A DNA stretch of 64,000 bases from Chryseobacterium herbae (GCF_025154075.1 NZ_JAOAMU010000002.1:628775-692774), one strand, 5' to 3'; numbered from the stretch's first letter, positions 53,565-63,063 are shown. The notes: generated by a model not told the origin, from the sequence alone. Translations and numbers: made by a program.

Positions 53565-54179
53565 ATGTTTAAAAAACTTGCCGCAGAAGCACTAGGTCTT
53601 GGTGATATCGGGAAAATTATCCCTTCTCAGGACTATGACAAAGTAGACTCAGATGATTATATTTTATCGGAAGATAATGAAAGAATTTTCTTCTTAATCA
53701 AATCCAAAAGAGATGAATATTGCTTTACCAACAGAGCATTAATTCATATCGACGGAGCCAGTGCTCTGGACAAAAAAAGGATTTTAAGAAGATACGAATA
53801 TTATCAGTTTCCTTTTTCAAATATAGCGCTGCAGACTGCGGGAACCATTGATCTTGATGTGGAAATTTCATTCCATATCGGAAATGTTCCATTAATGATC
53901 AGTGTAAGCAAAGGCCAGATCGATCAGTTAAAAGATCTTTACAAAGCGCTTTTAGCGATCCAACAGGAAGTACACCATAATCAGTCGATTTTAGGGTTCT
54001 CTGTAGATAGCCTTCAGAAAGCGATTACAACAGTAGCTGCCGGAAAGCAGGAAAATGTCTCCAAAAGCCAGGAATTGCAGCATGTGAATGAATATGTTTT
54101 CAACTGGTCCAGGAGCAGCTATGAGAAATACAACCAAAAAGATTTCTCGGCCATCTTTGAAAAGTATATCAATAATTAA
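53565..54179 (+). CDS. bacterial PH-domain (YvbH-like, bPH_1) protein
   Basis: A 204-residue cytoplasmic protein. Residues 1-135 match the bPH_1 pattern (an opening helix, then DDYILSEDNERIFFLIKSKRDEY, CFTNRALIHIDGASALDKKR, the YYQFPFSNIALQTAGTIDLD strand pair). The remaining C-terminal 65 residues are helical and polar. The family folds like eukaryotic PH domains, but its ligand is unknown. It follows lpdA by 29 bases and is probably co-transcribed, with a terminator after it. Confidence 0.88.
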   Translation: MFKKLAAEALGLGDIGKIIPSQDYDKVDSDDYILSEDNERIFFLIKSKRDEYCFTNRALIHIDGASALDKKRILRRYEYYQFPFSNIALQTAGTIDLDVEISFHIGNVPLMISVSKGQIDQLKDLYKALLAIQQEVHHNQSILGFSVDSLQKAITTVAAGKQENVSKSQELQHVNEYVFNWSRSSYEKYNQKDFSAIFEKYINN

Positions 54180-54203
54180 GAAGATCTTATATCTTAATAT
54201 ACC

Positions 54204-54235
54204 AACCACAGGCATTTTGTCTGTGGTTTTTTTGT
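54204..54235 (+). terminator. terminator of the lpdA operon
   Basis: AACCACAG and CTGTGGTT pair around GCATTTTGT, followed by a T-run. Confidence 0.9.
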
Positions 54236-54257
54236 AAATTCAGGAAAAATTTAAAAA

Positions 54258-56198
54258 ATGAAGAACAACTATATCATTCTTGCTCTGTCATTGGCCGGAC
54301 TCCTGTCTGCGCAGACGAAAAATGAGTTTGTAAGTCCCAACGAAAACCTCATTGCCGAGAATATTCTGCCGATTCCTAAAAATCTGAACCAGGCGATTAA
54401 AAAATATTCCGAAAGCAGAAATGCCGGGATTGCAAGCATTCATCCCAACGGGAAAGAAATCATTGCTGTGACCCGTTTTGCATCTACCAATCAGCTCCAT
54501 AAAATCACGGTTCCGATGGGAGACAGAAAACAGATCACGTTCTTTGATGAACCGGTGAATACAGCATCCTACGAGCCTGTAAAAGGGGAATATCTGGTCT
54601 ATGCGAAAGATACGGGAGGAAATGAATTCGGACAGCTTTTTAAGCTTGATCTTAAAACACTGGAATCCAAATTGCTCACCGACGGCGGAAGATCCCAGAA
54701 CGGTGGTATGAAGTGGAAAAAAGACGGTTCAGGATTTTATTTTTCATCTACGAAAAGAAACGGTGGCGACAGGGATATTTATTATATGAATCCCTTAAAA
54801 CCTGAAGATACGCAGCTTATCCTTGAAGTAAAAGGTGGCGGTTGGGGAATTTCCGATCTGTCGGATGATGGTAAAAAGCTTTTGATCGGAGAATATGTTT
54901 CTGCCAACGATTCTTACCTGTACATCTATGATCTGGAAACCAAAAAGCTGGAACCTATTACCGACAGGAAAGAAAAAGGAGTGGTGCAGGGCGGCGCATC
55001 TTTCAGTAAAAATCCGGATGAAATTTTCTATGTGACAGACCGGAATAATGAATTCAGCAGACTGGCAGTTTTAAATTTAAAAACAAAAAAGACCGAATAT
55101 CTGACCTCATCTATCCCATGGAATGTTGAAGATTATGATTTGTCTGACGATCAGTCTAAAATTGCTTTTGTCACGAATGAGAGCGGAATCAATAAATTAT
55201 ATATCCTTGATACAGCAACCAAAAAGTATGCACCGGTAAGCCAGATTCCGGTTGGATTGATTGGTGGTGTGAAGTTTTCGAATGACGGAAAATCGCTTTA
55301 TTTTTCAAGATCTGCGGCCAATTCCGGTTCAGATGTTTATAAAATGGATATGGCCAGCCAGAATATTGAAAGATGGACAGAGAGTGAGCAGGGTGAAATG
55401 CAGCCTGCAGATATGTCTGTTCCCAAACTGATTGAATGGAAAGGTTTTGACAATATGAAAATCTCAGGATTCTATTATCCTGCACCATCGAAATTTACAG
55501 GAAAAAGACCGGCGATCATTAACATACACGGCGGTCCGGAAGGGCAGTCTATGGCGTCATCTATAGGTTCTTCAAACTATTTTAGCAATGAAATGGGTAT
55601 TGCCATGATTTATCCTAATGTAAGAGGATCTTCGGGCTTCGGGAAAACCTTCATCGCGGCAGATAACTGGGATCTGAGAATGAATTCCGTGAAAGATATC
55701 GGAAGCCTTCTGGACTGGATCGCGAAACAGCCTGAACTGGATAAAGACAGAATCATGATCATGGGCGGAAGCTACGGTGGTTTTATGACACTGGCTACCG
55801 CTTACGAATATGCCGATAAAATCAGATGTTCTGTAGACATCGTGGGAATCTCCGATTTTAATACGTTCCTTAAAAATACGGAAGAATACAGAAGAGATCT
55901 GAGAAGGGTAGAGTACGGTGACGAAAGAATCCCTAAAATGGCTGAATTTTTCACTAAAATTGCCCCTCTGAACAATATTGACAAGATCAAGAAACCTATG
56001 TTTATCATTCAGGGAACCAATGACCCGAGAGTTCCGGTGACCGAAGCTGTTCAGATGAGAGACAAGCTGAAAGCTCAGGGCAAAACGGTATGGTATCTCG
56101 AGGCTAAAAATGAAGGCCACGGATTCAGAAAAAAAGAAAATGTAGATTTCCAGCGCCTTGCGGTGATCCGATTTATGCAGGAATATCTGTTGAAATAA
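54258..56198 (+). CDS. S9 family serine peptidase, second copy
   Basis: A 646-residue exported peptidase with signal MKNNYIILALSLAGLLSAQ. An N-terminal propeller of WD-like blades (GMKWKKDGSGFYFSSTKRNG, SDDGKKLLIGEY) runs to about residue 385. The alpha/beta-hydrolase has Ser505 in MGGSYGGF, Asp589 in GTNDPRVP and His621 in NEGHGF. Overall it resembles acylaminoacyl-peptidase-type S9C enzymes and differs from the DPP5-like one at 10091. It probably trims peptides in the periplasm. The gene is alone, with a bidirectional terminator at 56292. Confidence 0.92.
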   Translation: MKNNYIILALSLAGLLSAQTKNEFVSPNENLIAENILPIPKNLNQAIKKYSESRNAGIASIHPNGKEIIAVTRFASTNQLHKITVPMGDRKQITFFDEPVNTASYEPVKGEYLVYAKDTGGNEFGQLFKLDLKTLESKLLTDGGRSQNGGMKWKKDGSGFYFSSTKRNGGDRDIYYMNPLKPEDTQLILEVKGGGWGISDLSDDGKKLLIGEYVSANDSYLYIYDLETKKLEPITDRKEKGVVQGGASFSKNPDEIFYVTDRNNEFSRLAVLNLKTKKTEYLTSSIPWNVEDYDLSDDQSKIAFVTNESGINKLYILDTATKKYAPVSQIPVGLIGGVKFSNDGKSLYFSRSAANSGSDVYKMDMASQNIERWTESEQGEMQPADMSVPKLIEWKGFDNMKISGFYYPAPSKFTGKRPAIINIHGGPEGQSMASSIGSSNYFSNEMGIAMIYPNVRGSSGFGKTFIAADNWDLRMNSVKDIGSLLDWIAKQPELDKDRIMIMGGSYGGFMTLATAYEYADKIRCSVDIVGISDFNTFLKNTEEYRRDLRRVEYGDERIPKMAEFFTKIAPLNNIDKIKKPMFIIQGTNDPRVPVTEAVQMRDKLKAQGKTVWYLEAKNEGHGFRKKENVDFQRLAVIRFMQEYLLK

Positions 56199-56291
56199 AA
56201 GGGTGGGAAGCCTGAAGCTGGAAGAGGGAAGTTAGTGAACGCCTGAATGTAGTTTTAATTTCCTTGACCTATGTTCTGATTAATAGAGCAA

Positions 56292-56330
56292 AAACATAAG
56301 CCTAAAATCATTCGGGCTTATGTTTTTTTT
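56292..56330. terminator. bidirectional terminator
   Basis: AAACATAAGCC and GGCTTATGTTT form an 11-bp stem, with eight T residues on the plus strand and A residues before it. Confidence 0.88.
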
Positions 56331-56344
56331 ATGTAAAGACTGAT

Positions 56345-56869
56345 TTAGACCTTTTCTTTTTCAAAGGATAAAATATAAAAGTCAAATACTTCTTTTCCTA
56401 TCCTGAATTCATGTTCTCCGGCATGTTTAAACCCGTTTCGGTCATAAAACTGAACGGCTCTTTCATTAGATTTTAAAACAGATAGCCACAAATGGGTTTT
56501 ATCAGATGTCATAAAGGAAGTCATGAGTTCATCCATCAGCTGTTTTCCTATTTTTTGATCTAAAAATTCTCTTAGGACGTAGATTTTCTGAAGCTGTGAG
56601 GCATTTTCCGTATCAATACTTTCGGTATTGGAGTGAATCTTTAACTTGGCATAGCCTACAGGAAGTTCGTTCCAGAAAGCGATCCAATACAGGCTGCTTT
56701 CTTTCTGCAGACTGGTTCTAATTTTGGACACATCGAATGTACGCTCGTAATACTCAAATAAATCCTTCTGATCTCTGAAGTATTCTGAAAAGGTTTCGGT
56801 AAAAGTGATTCTTCCCAATAAAGCAATATGTTGGGCATCATCAGTGTTTGCCCTTCTTATCTGTATCAT
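56345..56869 (-). CDS. GNAT family N-acetyltransferase
   Basis: A 174-residue cytoplasmic enzyme with the GNAT fold. The opening IQIRRANTDDAQHIALLG is typical. LPVGYAKLKIH is the central strand, and LQKIYVLREFLDQKIGKQLM is the acetyl-CoA-binding motif A (the Q/RxxGxG/A variant reads DQKIGKQL). FYDRNGFKHAGEHEFRIG is the C-terminal motif. The start at 56869 is preferred to the upstream one, which adds an unrelated MIFEIYRIKLIG leader. The substrate amine is unknown. Confidence 0.88.
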   Translation of the reverse strand: MIQIRRANTDDAQHIALLGRITFTETFSEYFRDQKDLFEYYERTFDVSKIRTSLQKESSLYWIAFWNELPVGYAKLKIHSNTESIDTENASQLQKIYVLREFLDQKIGKQLMDELMTSFMTSDKTHLWLSVLKSNERAVQFYDRNGFKHAGEHEFRIGKEVFDFYILSFEKEKV

Positions 56870-56923
56870 AATTCCTATGAGTTTAATTCTATAAATTTCG
56901 AAAATCAATAGCAGCCACGCAAT

Positions 56924-57172
56924 CTAAAACGTGAGATATTTTAAAATAATTAACGTCAGGATAAGATCAAAGAATAAAGAATAAAGAGCCAGCCAGATAT
57001 TAGAAGGGAGTAAGAACATTGAGGTGATAAAACTGGAAAAATGTGGATTGGAATTGCTTTTTTCCTTATGGTAAGGCTCAATGTATTGATAAACAGACGG
57101 GTATTCCTGAGAGATTTCTGTATATTCAATAGGGGCGGGCTTTAGCCCGCTTACAAGATATACGCATTGCAA
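56924..57172 (-). pseudogene. short membrane-anchored reading frame fused to a repeat, possibly a gene remnant
   Basis: An 82-codon frame. The first 17 codons lie inside the CGGGCTTTAGCCCG repeat, which is non-coding elsewhere. The following 60 codons (ISQEYPSVYQYIEPYHKEKS, then two hydrophobic stretches ending LILTLIILKYLTF) look like the tail of a membrane protein. An older gene whose 5' end was replaced or cut by the repeat would fit. It could also be spurious. Confidence 0.4.
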
Positions 57173-57193
57173 AAGGCTTTAGCCAAAATTTAG
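57131..57193. repeat. CGGGCTTTAGCCCG dispersed repeat, second copy
   Basis: GCGGGC-TTTA-GCCCGC (57135-57150), a short gap, then AAAAGGCTTTAGCCAAAATT. This is the same two-hairpin order as at 12147-12202. The spacer on to 57443 has one more perfect inverse, CAATACCT...AGGTATTG, at 57231-57251. Confidence 0.78.
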
Positions 57194-57443
57194 ACACCAG
57201 GATTTTCTTTTGATCTTTTTAAAACGACTTCAATACCTTTAAAAGGTATTGTTAAATATTTGCTGTCCATTAGTAAATTACATTCCATCCTTTTCATCTT
57301 AATTTCTTATCCTGGACTCAGGTTAAATAATTTATTTTGAAAACCTCAGGATTTGAATAGCGCTCAGGACTGGTTTACCTGTTGGAATAGTTTTAAAATA
57401 TGAGATTTCTAAAATTTAACCTCGTTTTCTCACCCCGATTCCT

Positions 57444-57451
57444 TACATTTA
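57444..57451 (+). promoter_or_regulatory. -7-like box touching the start of the patatin gene
   Basis: TACATTTA (one mismatch to TAnnTTTG) ends four bases before the ATG, the same geometry as at 12412 and 21211. Confidence 0.35.
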
Positions 57452-57455
57452 TTCT

Positions 57456-58256
57456 ATGAATTTTGAGAGAACAGGACTGGTTTTGTCTGGAGGCGGTACC
57501 AAAGGAATTGCCCACGCAGGAGTGTTGAAATTCTTGAACGAAAAGAAAATTGATGTAGATGTGCTGTCCTGTTGCAGTGCAGGATCCATTGTAGGATGCC
57601 TGTATGCCGTCGGGAAAACGCCGGACGAAATTTTAGAGTTCTTCAATTCAGTTTATTTTTTCAATTGGAAACATTTTGCTTTTAATCAGCCGGGACTGGT
57701 TTCTTCCATTATTTTCAGGAATTATCTTAAACCTATTTTCCATGATATGAAACTGGGAGATCTGAATAAGGAAGTGAAAATTGTAGCCACGGAACTGGTT
57801 TCCGGAACCCAGAAAATTTTTGATGAAAATTTCCAGGTGGTGGATGCTATTATCGCATCATGTTCCATTCCCGGAGTCACGACACCTTATATCATTGGGG
57901 ATGAAATGTACTGTGATGGAGGCGTGCTGAACAATTTTCCAGCAGATATTATCAGAGAAGAATGTGATAAACTGATTGGTGTTTTTGTTTCTCCACCCCA
58001 TAACATTGATATCAACGACTTAAAATCAATCAAAGCCATTGTTTCGCGTTCCTATGACCTACTTTCCTACAGAATAGAAAAAGGAAAATTCGATTACTGT
58101 GACTGGTTTATTACTTCTCAGAAATTATCGAGCTACGGAGCTTTTGAGCGTAGAAAGGACCGGATGGAAGAGATTTTTAATGTTGGTTATCAGGCTGCAG
58201 AAGAAAGCTACGAGACAAGCAGTTTTCGATCTGAATTGCGCCAATCGGGAAGTTGA
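57456..58256 (+). CDS. patatin-like phospholipase with CxSxG elbow
   Basis: A 266-residue lipid acyl hydrolase of the patatin family. The oxyanion loop is TGLVLSGGGTKGIAHAGVL at residues 6-24, and the Asp of the Ser-Asp dyad is in EMYCDGGVLNNFP. The nucleophile elbow reads SCCSAGSIVG, so the first glycine of the usual GxSxG is a cysteine here, while the serine (about residue 41) and the downstream glycine are kept. It has no signal peptide. A C-terminal charged segment follows the domain. It should cleave fatty acyl esters from membrane lipids, if the altered elbow is active. Confidence 0.88.
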   Translation: MNFERTGLVLSGGGTKGIAHAGVLKFLNEKKIDVDVLSCCSAGSIVGCLYAVGKTPDEILEFFNSVYFFNWKHFAFNQPGLVSSIIFRNYLKPIFHDMKLGDLNKEVKIVATELVSGTQKIFDENFQVVDAIIASCSIPGVTTPYIIGDEMYCDGGVLNNFPADIIREECDKLIGVFVSPPHNIDINDLKSIKAIVSRSYDLLSYRIEKGKFDYCDWFITSQKLSSYGAFERRKDRMEEIFNVGYQAAEESYETSSFRSELRQSGS

Positions 58257-58261
58257 GTTTA

Positions 58262-58340
58262 ATACGGACTTCGGGTTACGGGTTACGGGTTACGGGTTTG
58301 AGCGTCTGAGAGTTTTTGGGTTTGAGAGTTGGGTAGATTT
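58262..58340 (+). repeat. CGGGTTA heptamers within GGGTTTGAGAG spacer repeat
   Basis: Three exact CGGGTTA copies plus CGGGTTT (58272-58299), then TTTGAGCGTCTGAGAG and GGGTTTGAGAGTTGGG, aligning loosely with 16783-16857. Confidence 0.75.
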
Positions 58341-58382
58341 GCTAGTTGCTAGTTGCTAGTTGCTAGTTGCTAGTTGCTAGTT
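58341..58382. repeat. GCTAGTT heptamer tandem array
   Basis: Six exact copies of GCTAGTT in a row, directly after the previous repeat and 95 bases from the end of the minus-strand DUF3592-like gene. Confidence 0.93.
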
Positions 58383-58476
58383 CGAAGTTGTTGGCTTAAT
58401 TAATAGATTCACCGTCTGATGTCTGAAATCTAGCATCTTGATTCTTATTTCTTATTTCTTCCAAACCAAAACGCCC

Positions 58477-59226
58477 CTACTTTTTCCGTAATATATTGAT
58501 ATAACCCATCATAAACAGTAAGCAGCCTACCGTAATGCAGCTGTGAATCCAAAACCTTTTCGAAAATTGATCTCTCGTGAAATTGTCCCAGGCAGATTTT
58601 CCGAAGAAGTAAGCCGCTCCCACAACGAGAAGTGGAATTAAAACATAAAAACTCCCGAATATCACACTGCTCTGAACCTTTTCAAGTTTTGAAGTCAGCG
58701 CATATTCAGTAATTCCGGCTAAGATAATCAGTCCAAAGAAAATAACAATCAAAGTGCCGATACCCGTCATCAATTTCAAATCAGTGACAAGTCTGGCTTG
58801 ATGGGTATTTTCGTGGACTACTATTTTTACTTTTTCATGAAGTTTTGGAACATCAGAACTGCCAAAACCGGTATCGACCATGATTTTCTGTTGAAGCCCG
58901 TTATGATCCTGATACTGTACAATAGGGTAAGCAAGGGTTCCCTTCGAAGCCCTGCTTTTTTGAATTTTAAAATCGATAATCTGTGCTTCCCTGATATCGC
59001 CAGAGAAGTGATCTTTGGCAGTAGATCCAAGAAATAATACCATCGTGGTGGTAAAAAATACGAGCTTATAAAAGATAAAACCTGCGGCTGCAATTAAGAT
59101 GATTTTTGGTATGCTTTTTATCCGTTTTTCCTTTCTCCACCATTGATAAGAAAGGAACAAAATAACCAAAACAACAGCAACCGTTAAATAGATAGAATGA
59201 TATTCCTGAATATTAACTCCGAACAT
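58477..59226 (-). CDS. DUF3592-like membrane protein
   Basis: A 249-residue protein with an N-terminal membrane segment (residues 11-26), a second near 42-66, and two or three more at 155-245. Between them is an extracytoplasmic beta domain (REAQIIDFKIQKSRASKGTL, AYPIVQYQDHNGLQQK, VKIVVHENTHQARLV) with the pattern of DUF3592. Function unknown. It is the last gene of a minus-strand run of five closely spaced genes that includes a PAAR-like protein, which may mean it takes part in that system. Confidence 0.72.
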   Translation of the reverse strand: MFGVNIQEYHSIYLTVAVVLVILFLSYQWWRKEKRIKSIPKIILIAAAGFIFYKLVFFTTTMVLFLGSTAKDHFSGDIREAQIIDFKIQKSRASKGTLAYPIVQYQDHNGLQQKIMVDTGFGSSDVPKLHEKVKIVVHENTHQARLVTDLKLMTGIGTLIVIFFGLIILAGITEYALTSKLEKVQSSVIFGSFYVLIPLLVVGAAYFFGKSAWDNFTRDQFSKRFWIHSCITVGCLLFMMGYINILRKK

Positions 59227-59248
59227 AGTTTAATGGACAATAAATGCT

Positions 59249-60199
59249 TTATTTACGGATAATAACAAATTCGTTGCTGCCTTCCGGAAGGTATAATAAT
59301 ATGCGATAATCAGCGGCTCCGGATTTTTGACCTTTTCGGATTAATGCTCCCCAACCTTTTATATCTAATGGAGATTTATGGTTAAATTCCATCGTATGAT
59401 TCTTTCTTTCCAACGTTGCCAGCTTACCGCCTGCATATAATTTCAATTCATAATCCTCAAGAGGAATCATCATGTTGGTGCAGTATTTTTCAACATTGGT
59501 TTTGTTTTCACTAACGGAAGTGGACTGCTGCTCAGGATTGCTGTAATAAAAGACCGCCGTTTCTGCAGCTCTTTTCTTTGTTAAATCTGCCCATTTGTTT
59601 CCACTGCCCTGATTCAATATTTCTCTCACCTTTTCATGGAAGCTGACTACTTTCTTTTCCAGTTCTTTTTTATCCATTTTTGATAAATCCTGGCCTTTGC
59701 TCCAACCTTCTAAATCATAAGGAAGATCTTTAATTTCAACTTCCCATTCCTGCTCAAAGTAAGGAACAGGGGCGTCGGGAGCTCTGAGAGAGAGTTGGGT
59801 ATACGTTTTCGGATCTAAGATGTCTCCGGTTTCCCTGTTTCTGACATAGCTTCCGAAAGTGAACTGACAAGATTTTATGTCTTCCGGACTTACCGTTGTA
59901 TCGCCACGTCTGAATACCGGAAAGATCTGTATTTTGATTTTATATTTTCCGTTCTTCAATGCATATCCGTTCACATCCACCGATGAATTAAGCGGCGTAT
60001 TTTCTTCTGATATTTTTATGTCGTTGAAATAGATGGCAACCGGTATTGTTGCATTAGCGTTGATAGTATATGTGATTTGTTTTTCTTTTGCGGTCTGCTG
60101 TATCATTTCTTCACCTGTTTTATCTGTTGTTTTATTTTTCGGGTCATTACAGTTCATATTCATTAGGAAAACAATGAATAGAAATACTAAGTTTTTCAT
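59249..60199 (-). CDS. putative lipoprotein in the PAAR-like gene cluster
   Basis: A 316-residue protein whose start at 60199 (MKNLVFLFIVFLMNMNCNDP) gives a signal peptide and a lipobox ending in Cys17. The upstream codons belong to the end of the preceding gene. The mature part is beta-rich near residues 45-160 (ITYTINANATIPVAIYFNDI, YKIKIQIFPVFRRGDTTVS) and then helical. It begins one base after the 950-residue gene ends. Position and anchoring fit an immunity or accessory lipoprotein, but nothing in the sequence proves this. Confidence 0.72.
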   Translation of the reverse strand: MKNLVFLFIVFLMNMNCNDPKNKTTDKTGEEMIQQTAKEKQITYTINANATIPVAIYFNDIKISEENTPLNSSVDVNGYALKNGKYKIKIQIFPVFRRGDTTVSPEDIKSCQFTFGSYVRNRETGDILDPKTYTQLSLRAPDAPVPYFEQEWEVEIKDLPYDLEGWSKGQDLSKMDKKELEKKVVSFHEKVREILNQGSGNKWADLTKKRAAETAVFYYSNPEQQSTSVSENKTNVEKYCTNMMIPLEDYELKLYAGGKLATLERKNHTMEFNHKSPLDIKGWGALIRKGQKSGAADYRILLYLPEGSNEFVIIRK

Positions 60200-60200
60200 T

Positions 60201-63053
60201 TTAATCAAGTTTAAATTCATACGAAAATCCATCATGTAAAAGATACTTTTTTTCCGAAGGATCAGCATCATTATCTTCTGTATTATTATTTAAATTATCA
60301 CTGTCTGTTTTAACGCTTGCCTTTATGGTGGCATACAATCCCTGGTATTTGCATTCCAGTACTTTGGTCTCAGCATTTTTAGCGATATTCAGCACGGCAT
60401 AGGCACTTCCCTGGAATTCAGCTTCCAGAGAGTAGATATTTCCAAATTTTGCAGTTAGGCTTCCACCACATTCCACGCCAAATTTTATTTCTACAGATGG
60501 GGTGATGTCATTCTCCATAAATCCGTCTACGGTATGATACTTCGTCGCTGTAGCTTCTATTTTAAATGCTCCGGAAACAAACAGATCCAGATAATAATCT
60601 ATATCAAGCTGGATTTTATATTCATCTCCGCCGCCAAAATAGTCAACTATTTTATTCCAAAAATCATCTGAAGATCCCACGGTATCCGCCACTGCTGTAA
60701 TTCCCTGTATAGCCTGTCCTACATAAGGAATTTTGGTGGCAACAAAAAGAAGATCCAGGCTTCCCTTTATTTCTATAAGAGGATCTGCCTTAAATTTTAC
60801 TTCATATAACGTGCCGATTTCACCACCTTCTTTTTCGCTTGCCACATAGCTCCATTTCACTGCTCCGGCAAAAGCAGGCTGACTTATTTCTACTTTGAAC
60901 GGAATCTTGCTTAATTTCTTATTTTTACCGCCAAGATACGTATTACGCTGTTTATTTCTTTTTTTTACCTGATCGGGGCGTTTGTTTTTGTTTTCAGCGA
61001 TAGCTTCATCCGCTTCTTTGTTAAAGGTTAATAAGCTTATGGTATTAACGACCCACATCGCACTGTCGATAATATTGAAAACGGGATGTTCACCGGAAAA
61101 TGTAATGGCTTCCTGTTTAATGTCATTATATCCCCATTCCAGAGCGACTTCAAACTGGCTGTAGCTCAGACGTCCTTCACTTACTTCCTGTTTTTTGTTT
61201 TTATAATTTTCATCCCGTGCATCCTGTTGTGCTTTACGGATTTTTTTATTGTTTTTCTTATTAAAAAAGCCTCCCTTGCCCAAATACTTTCTCTGGGTGT
61301 AAGATTTAGTCTGCCCTGTGAAAAAAGGGTTTTCTGCAGCCAGTTTAAAACCTACCTCATAATAGACCGCAGGATATACTTCCACGTTCAATGGTTTGCT
61401 GATGGCGCAGGAATTGAACTGGACCGGATATGACAGTTTTTTGACTTTTTCCAGGCTCATCATATCAATAACTTGTTCACGGGAAGGTTTGGGATAAGCA
61501 ACGGAAAAACTGATATCATTTCTTCCAATGGTCAAGCTTTTGTATCGGCTCGGATCTGTTACGGTGACTGCTTTTTTCTCATGCCATTGTTCCGGTTTAT
61601 CTTCAAATATACAGTCATCTGTTTTCAGATCGGTAATGGTGATCTTAACAGGTTTTTCTTTTTCATCAGAAACAATTCTGTAATGAAGTTCGTTTTTATA
61701 TTTGTCTTTGAGGCGCTGAAACAGCGTGGATTTCTTAGTGTTGTATTCCCCGGTGATTTCAGTGTACTGGCACGGATGAAAGAAAGCGATATCGGTTTCC
61801 ACCTGGCTCAGAATAACGACCTGATTGGAATTGGAATCATTGACCTTTACTTCCTCCACTGCATCTTTATCAATTTTTAAAATGCATTCCTGCAGAATTT
61901 TTTTCTTTCCGGGAATACGGTCATGATAAACGACAGGATAGATTTCCAGACTATCTCCACCCATGGTCTGCCATAAAGGATCTATAAATACGGCAAATTT
62001 TGACTTTTGCACATTAGGCTTTCCTGTGGCATCGCCGTCGTATTTATTGCCGTCTTCTTCTACAAGATACCCTCTTTTAGCCGTAGAAGGAACTGTTTTT
62101 TCCTGATGTACGGAAACAGGTCTTTCAAAAAATTCTTTCTGTTTTGAGATGTCTTCTTTTGTTCTTTCTTCCGTCTCGTTATTAAGATATTCTGTCGCAA
62201 AAAGTTTATCATCAGAATCAGTTATTCCCAGAGTGATCAGCCTGATTACTTTATCTTTGTCCTTGAGCTGAACTTTTATATTGTTTCCATATAAAGCGTC
62301 CGTATAAATATTCAGATAAACGGACGAACCGAATTTTAATGGATTTAAAATTTTGATATTCTCTGCATTGGTCCATTCTGCTGTAATAACAGCAGGACTT
62401 TCACCTTTAGCATTAATAAGAATACCATGTGGATATTTTCCCTGAGGCGTTGTCCCTTCCCAAAAAGGTTCAAGATATACCGCACCGCCGCCTTCCAGAA
62501 ATTCACCGAAGGAAAATTTAAAGCTGGACTTACCGGTTGACATGGCTTCGTTAAAGCTTTCTGCAGTAAGTTCCGGGCGCCTGTCACCTACAAGCTGATG
62601 GACCCAGCGAACCGATTTATAATCATCTTTAATAGCTTTCAGATCATCTTCATACTGCTTGTTGATCGCTTCAACGTTTTTATTGTGGGCACTACCGAGC
62701 TCGGAATATTTCTTTTTCCTGGCTGCTATTCCTTCTTCGCGCTTATCAAAGTTGGCATCATAGGTTTCTTTTTTTATCTTACCGGCTTTATAATCTTCAT
62801 GATTCCGAACAAGGAAATCATAGCTTTGCTGTTCCTCTTTTCCTAGGGCATCACTCTTTTTGGTATAGTCTTTATTCGCTTTTTCCAGATCTTTTTTTTG
62901 CTTCTGGTCTAATACGTCTTTCCGGTCTTTAAATTCTTTGATGAAAATATTGAAACTTTCAGCTTTTTTTAATTCCAGCCAGCCAATATCTTTGTGAAAT
63001 GTCTGTCCTGGTTTGGATTCAACATATATATGTAATGGGCTCTTGTTATCCAT
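60201..63053 (-). CDS. large T6SS-associated protein, putative cargo/effector, unknown
   Basis: A 950-residue protein without signal peptide. Residues 30-165 are charged helices that look like a coiled coil (KQKKDLEKANKDYTKKSDAL, EGIAARKKKYSELGSAHN). Residues 165-600 are repeated beta-rich blocks (FLEGGGAVYLEPFWEG, KFAVFIDPLWQTMGGDSLEI, MMSLEKVKKLSYPVQFNS). Residues 640-710 are basic. Residues 760-940 are strand-rich, with one moderately hydrophobic stretch (LLFVATKIPYVGQAIQGITA). I recognise no catalytic motif. It lies ten bases from a DUF4280 PAAR-like gene, which in Bacteroidota marks T6SS cargo. Effector status is inference. Confidence 0.7.
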   Translation of the reverse strand: MDNKSPLHIYVESKPGQTFHKDIGWLELKKAESFNIFIKEFKDRKDVLDQKQKKDLEKANKDYTKKSDALGKEEQQSYDFLVRNHEDYKAGKIKKETYDANFDKREEGIAARKKKYSELGSAHNKNVEAINKQYEDDLKAIKDDYKSVRWVHQLVGDRRPELTAESFNEAMSTGKSSFKFSFGEFLEGGGAVYLEPFWEGTTPQGKYPHGILINAKGESPAVITAEWTNAENIKILNPLKFGSSVYLNIYTDALYGNNIKVQLKDKDKVIRLITLGITDSDDKLFATEYLNNETEERTKEDISKQKEFFERPVSVHQEKTVPSTAKRGYLVEEDGNKYDGDATGKPNVQKSKFAVFIDPLWQTMGGDSLEIYPVVYHDRIPGKKKILQECILKIDKDAVEEVKVNDSNSNQVVILSQVETDIAFFHPCQYTEITGEYNTKKSTLFQRLKDKYKNELHYRIVSDEKEKPVKITITDLKTDDCIFEDKPEQWHEKKAVTVTDPSRYKSLTIGRNDISFSVAYPKPSREQVIDMMSLEKVKKLSYPVQFNSCAISKPLNVEVYPAVYYEVGFKLAAENPFFTGQTKSYTQRKYLGKGGFFNKKNNKKIRKAQQDARDENYKNKKQEVSEGRLSYSQFEVALEWGYNDIKQEAITFSGEHPVFNIIDSAMWVVNTISLLTFNKEADEAIAENKNKRPDQVKKRNKQRNTYLGGKNKKLSKIPFKVEISQPAFAGAVKWSYVASEKEGGEIGTLYEVKFKADPLIEIKGSLDLLFVATKIPYVGQAIQGITAVADTVGSSDDFWNKIVDYFGGGDEYKIQLDIDYYLDLFVSGAFKIEATATKYHTVDGFMENDITPSVEIKFGVECGGSLTAKFGNIYSLEAEFQGSAYAVLNIAKNAETKVLECKYQGLYATIKASVKTDSDNLNNNTEDNDADPSEKKYLLHDGFSYEFKLD

Positions 63054-63063
63054 AGGACTTTAT

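Noticed and set aside
55572..56120. 182-codon antisense frame within the second S9 peptidase
   Set aside because: It overlaps the catalytic domain of a clear enzyme and has no signal, domain or regulatory context of its own.
58272..58382. CRISPR array
   Set aside because: The repeats are 7 bases long and contiguous with no spacers, and no cas gene is present.
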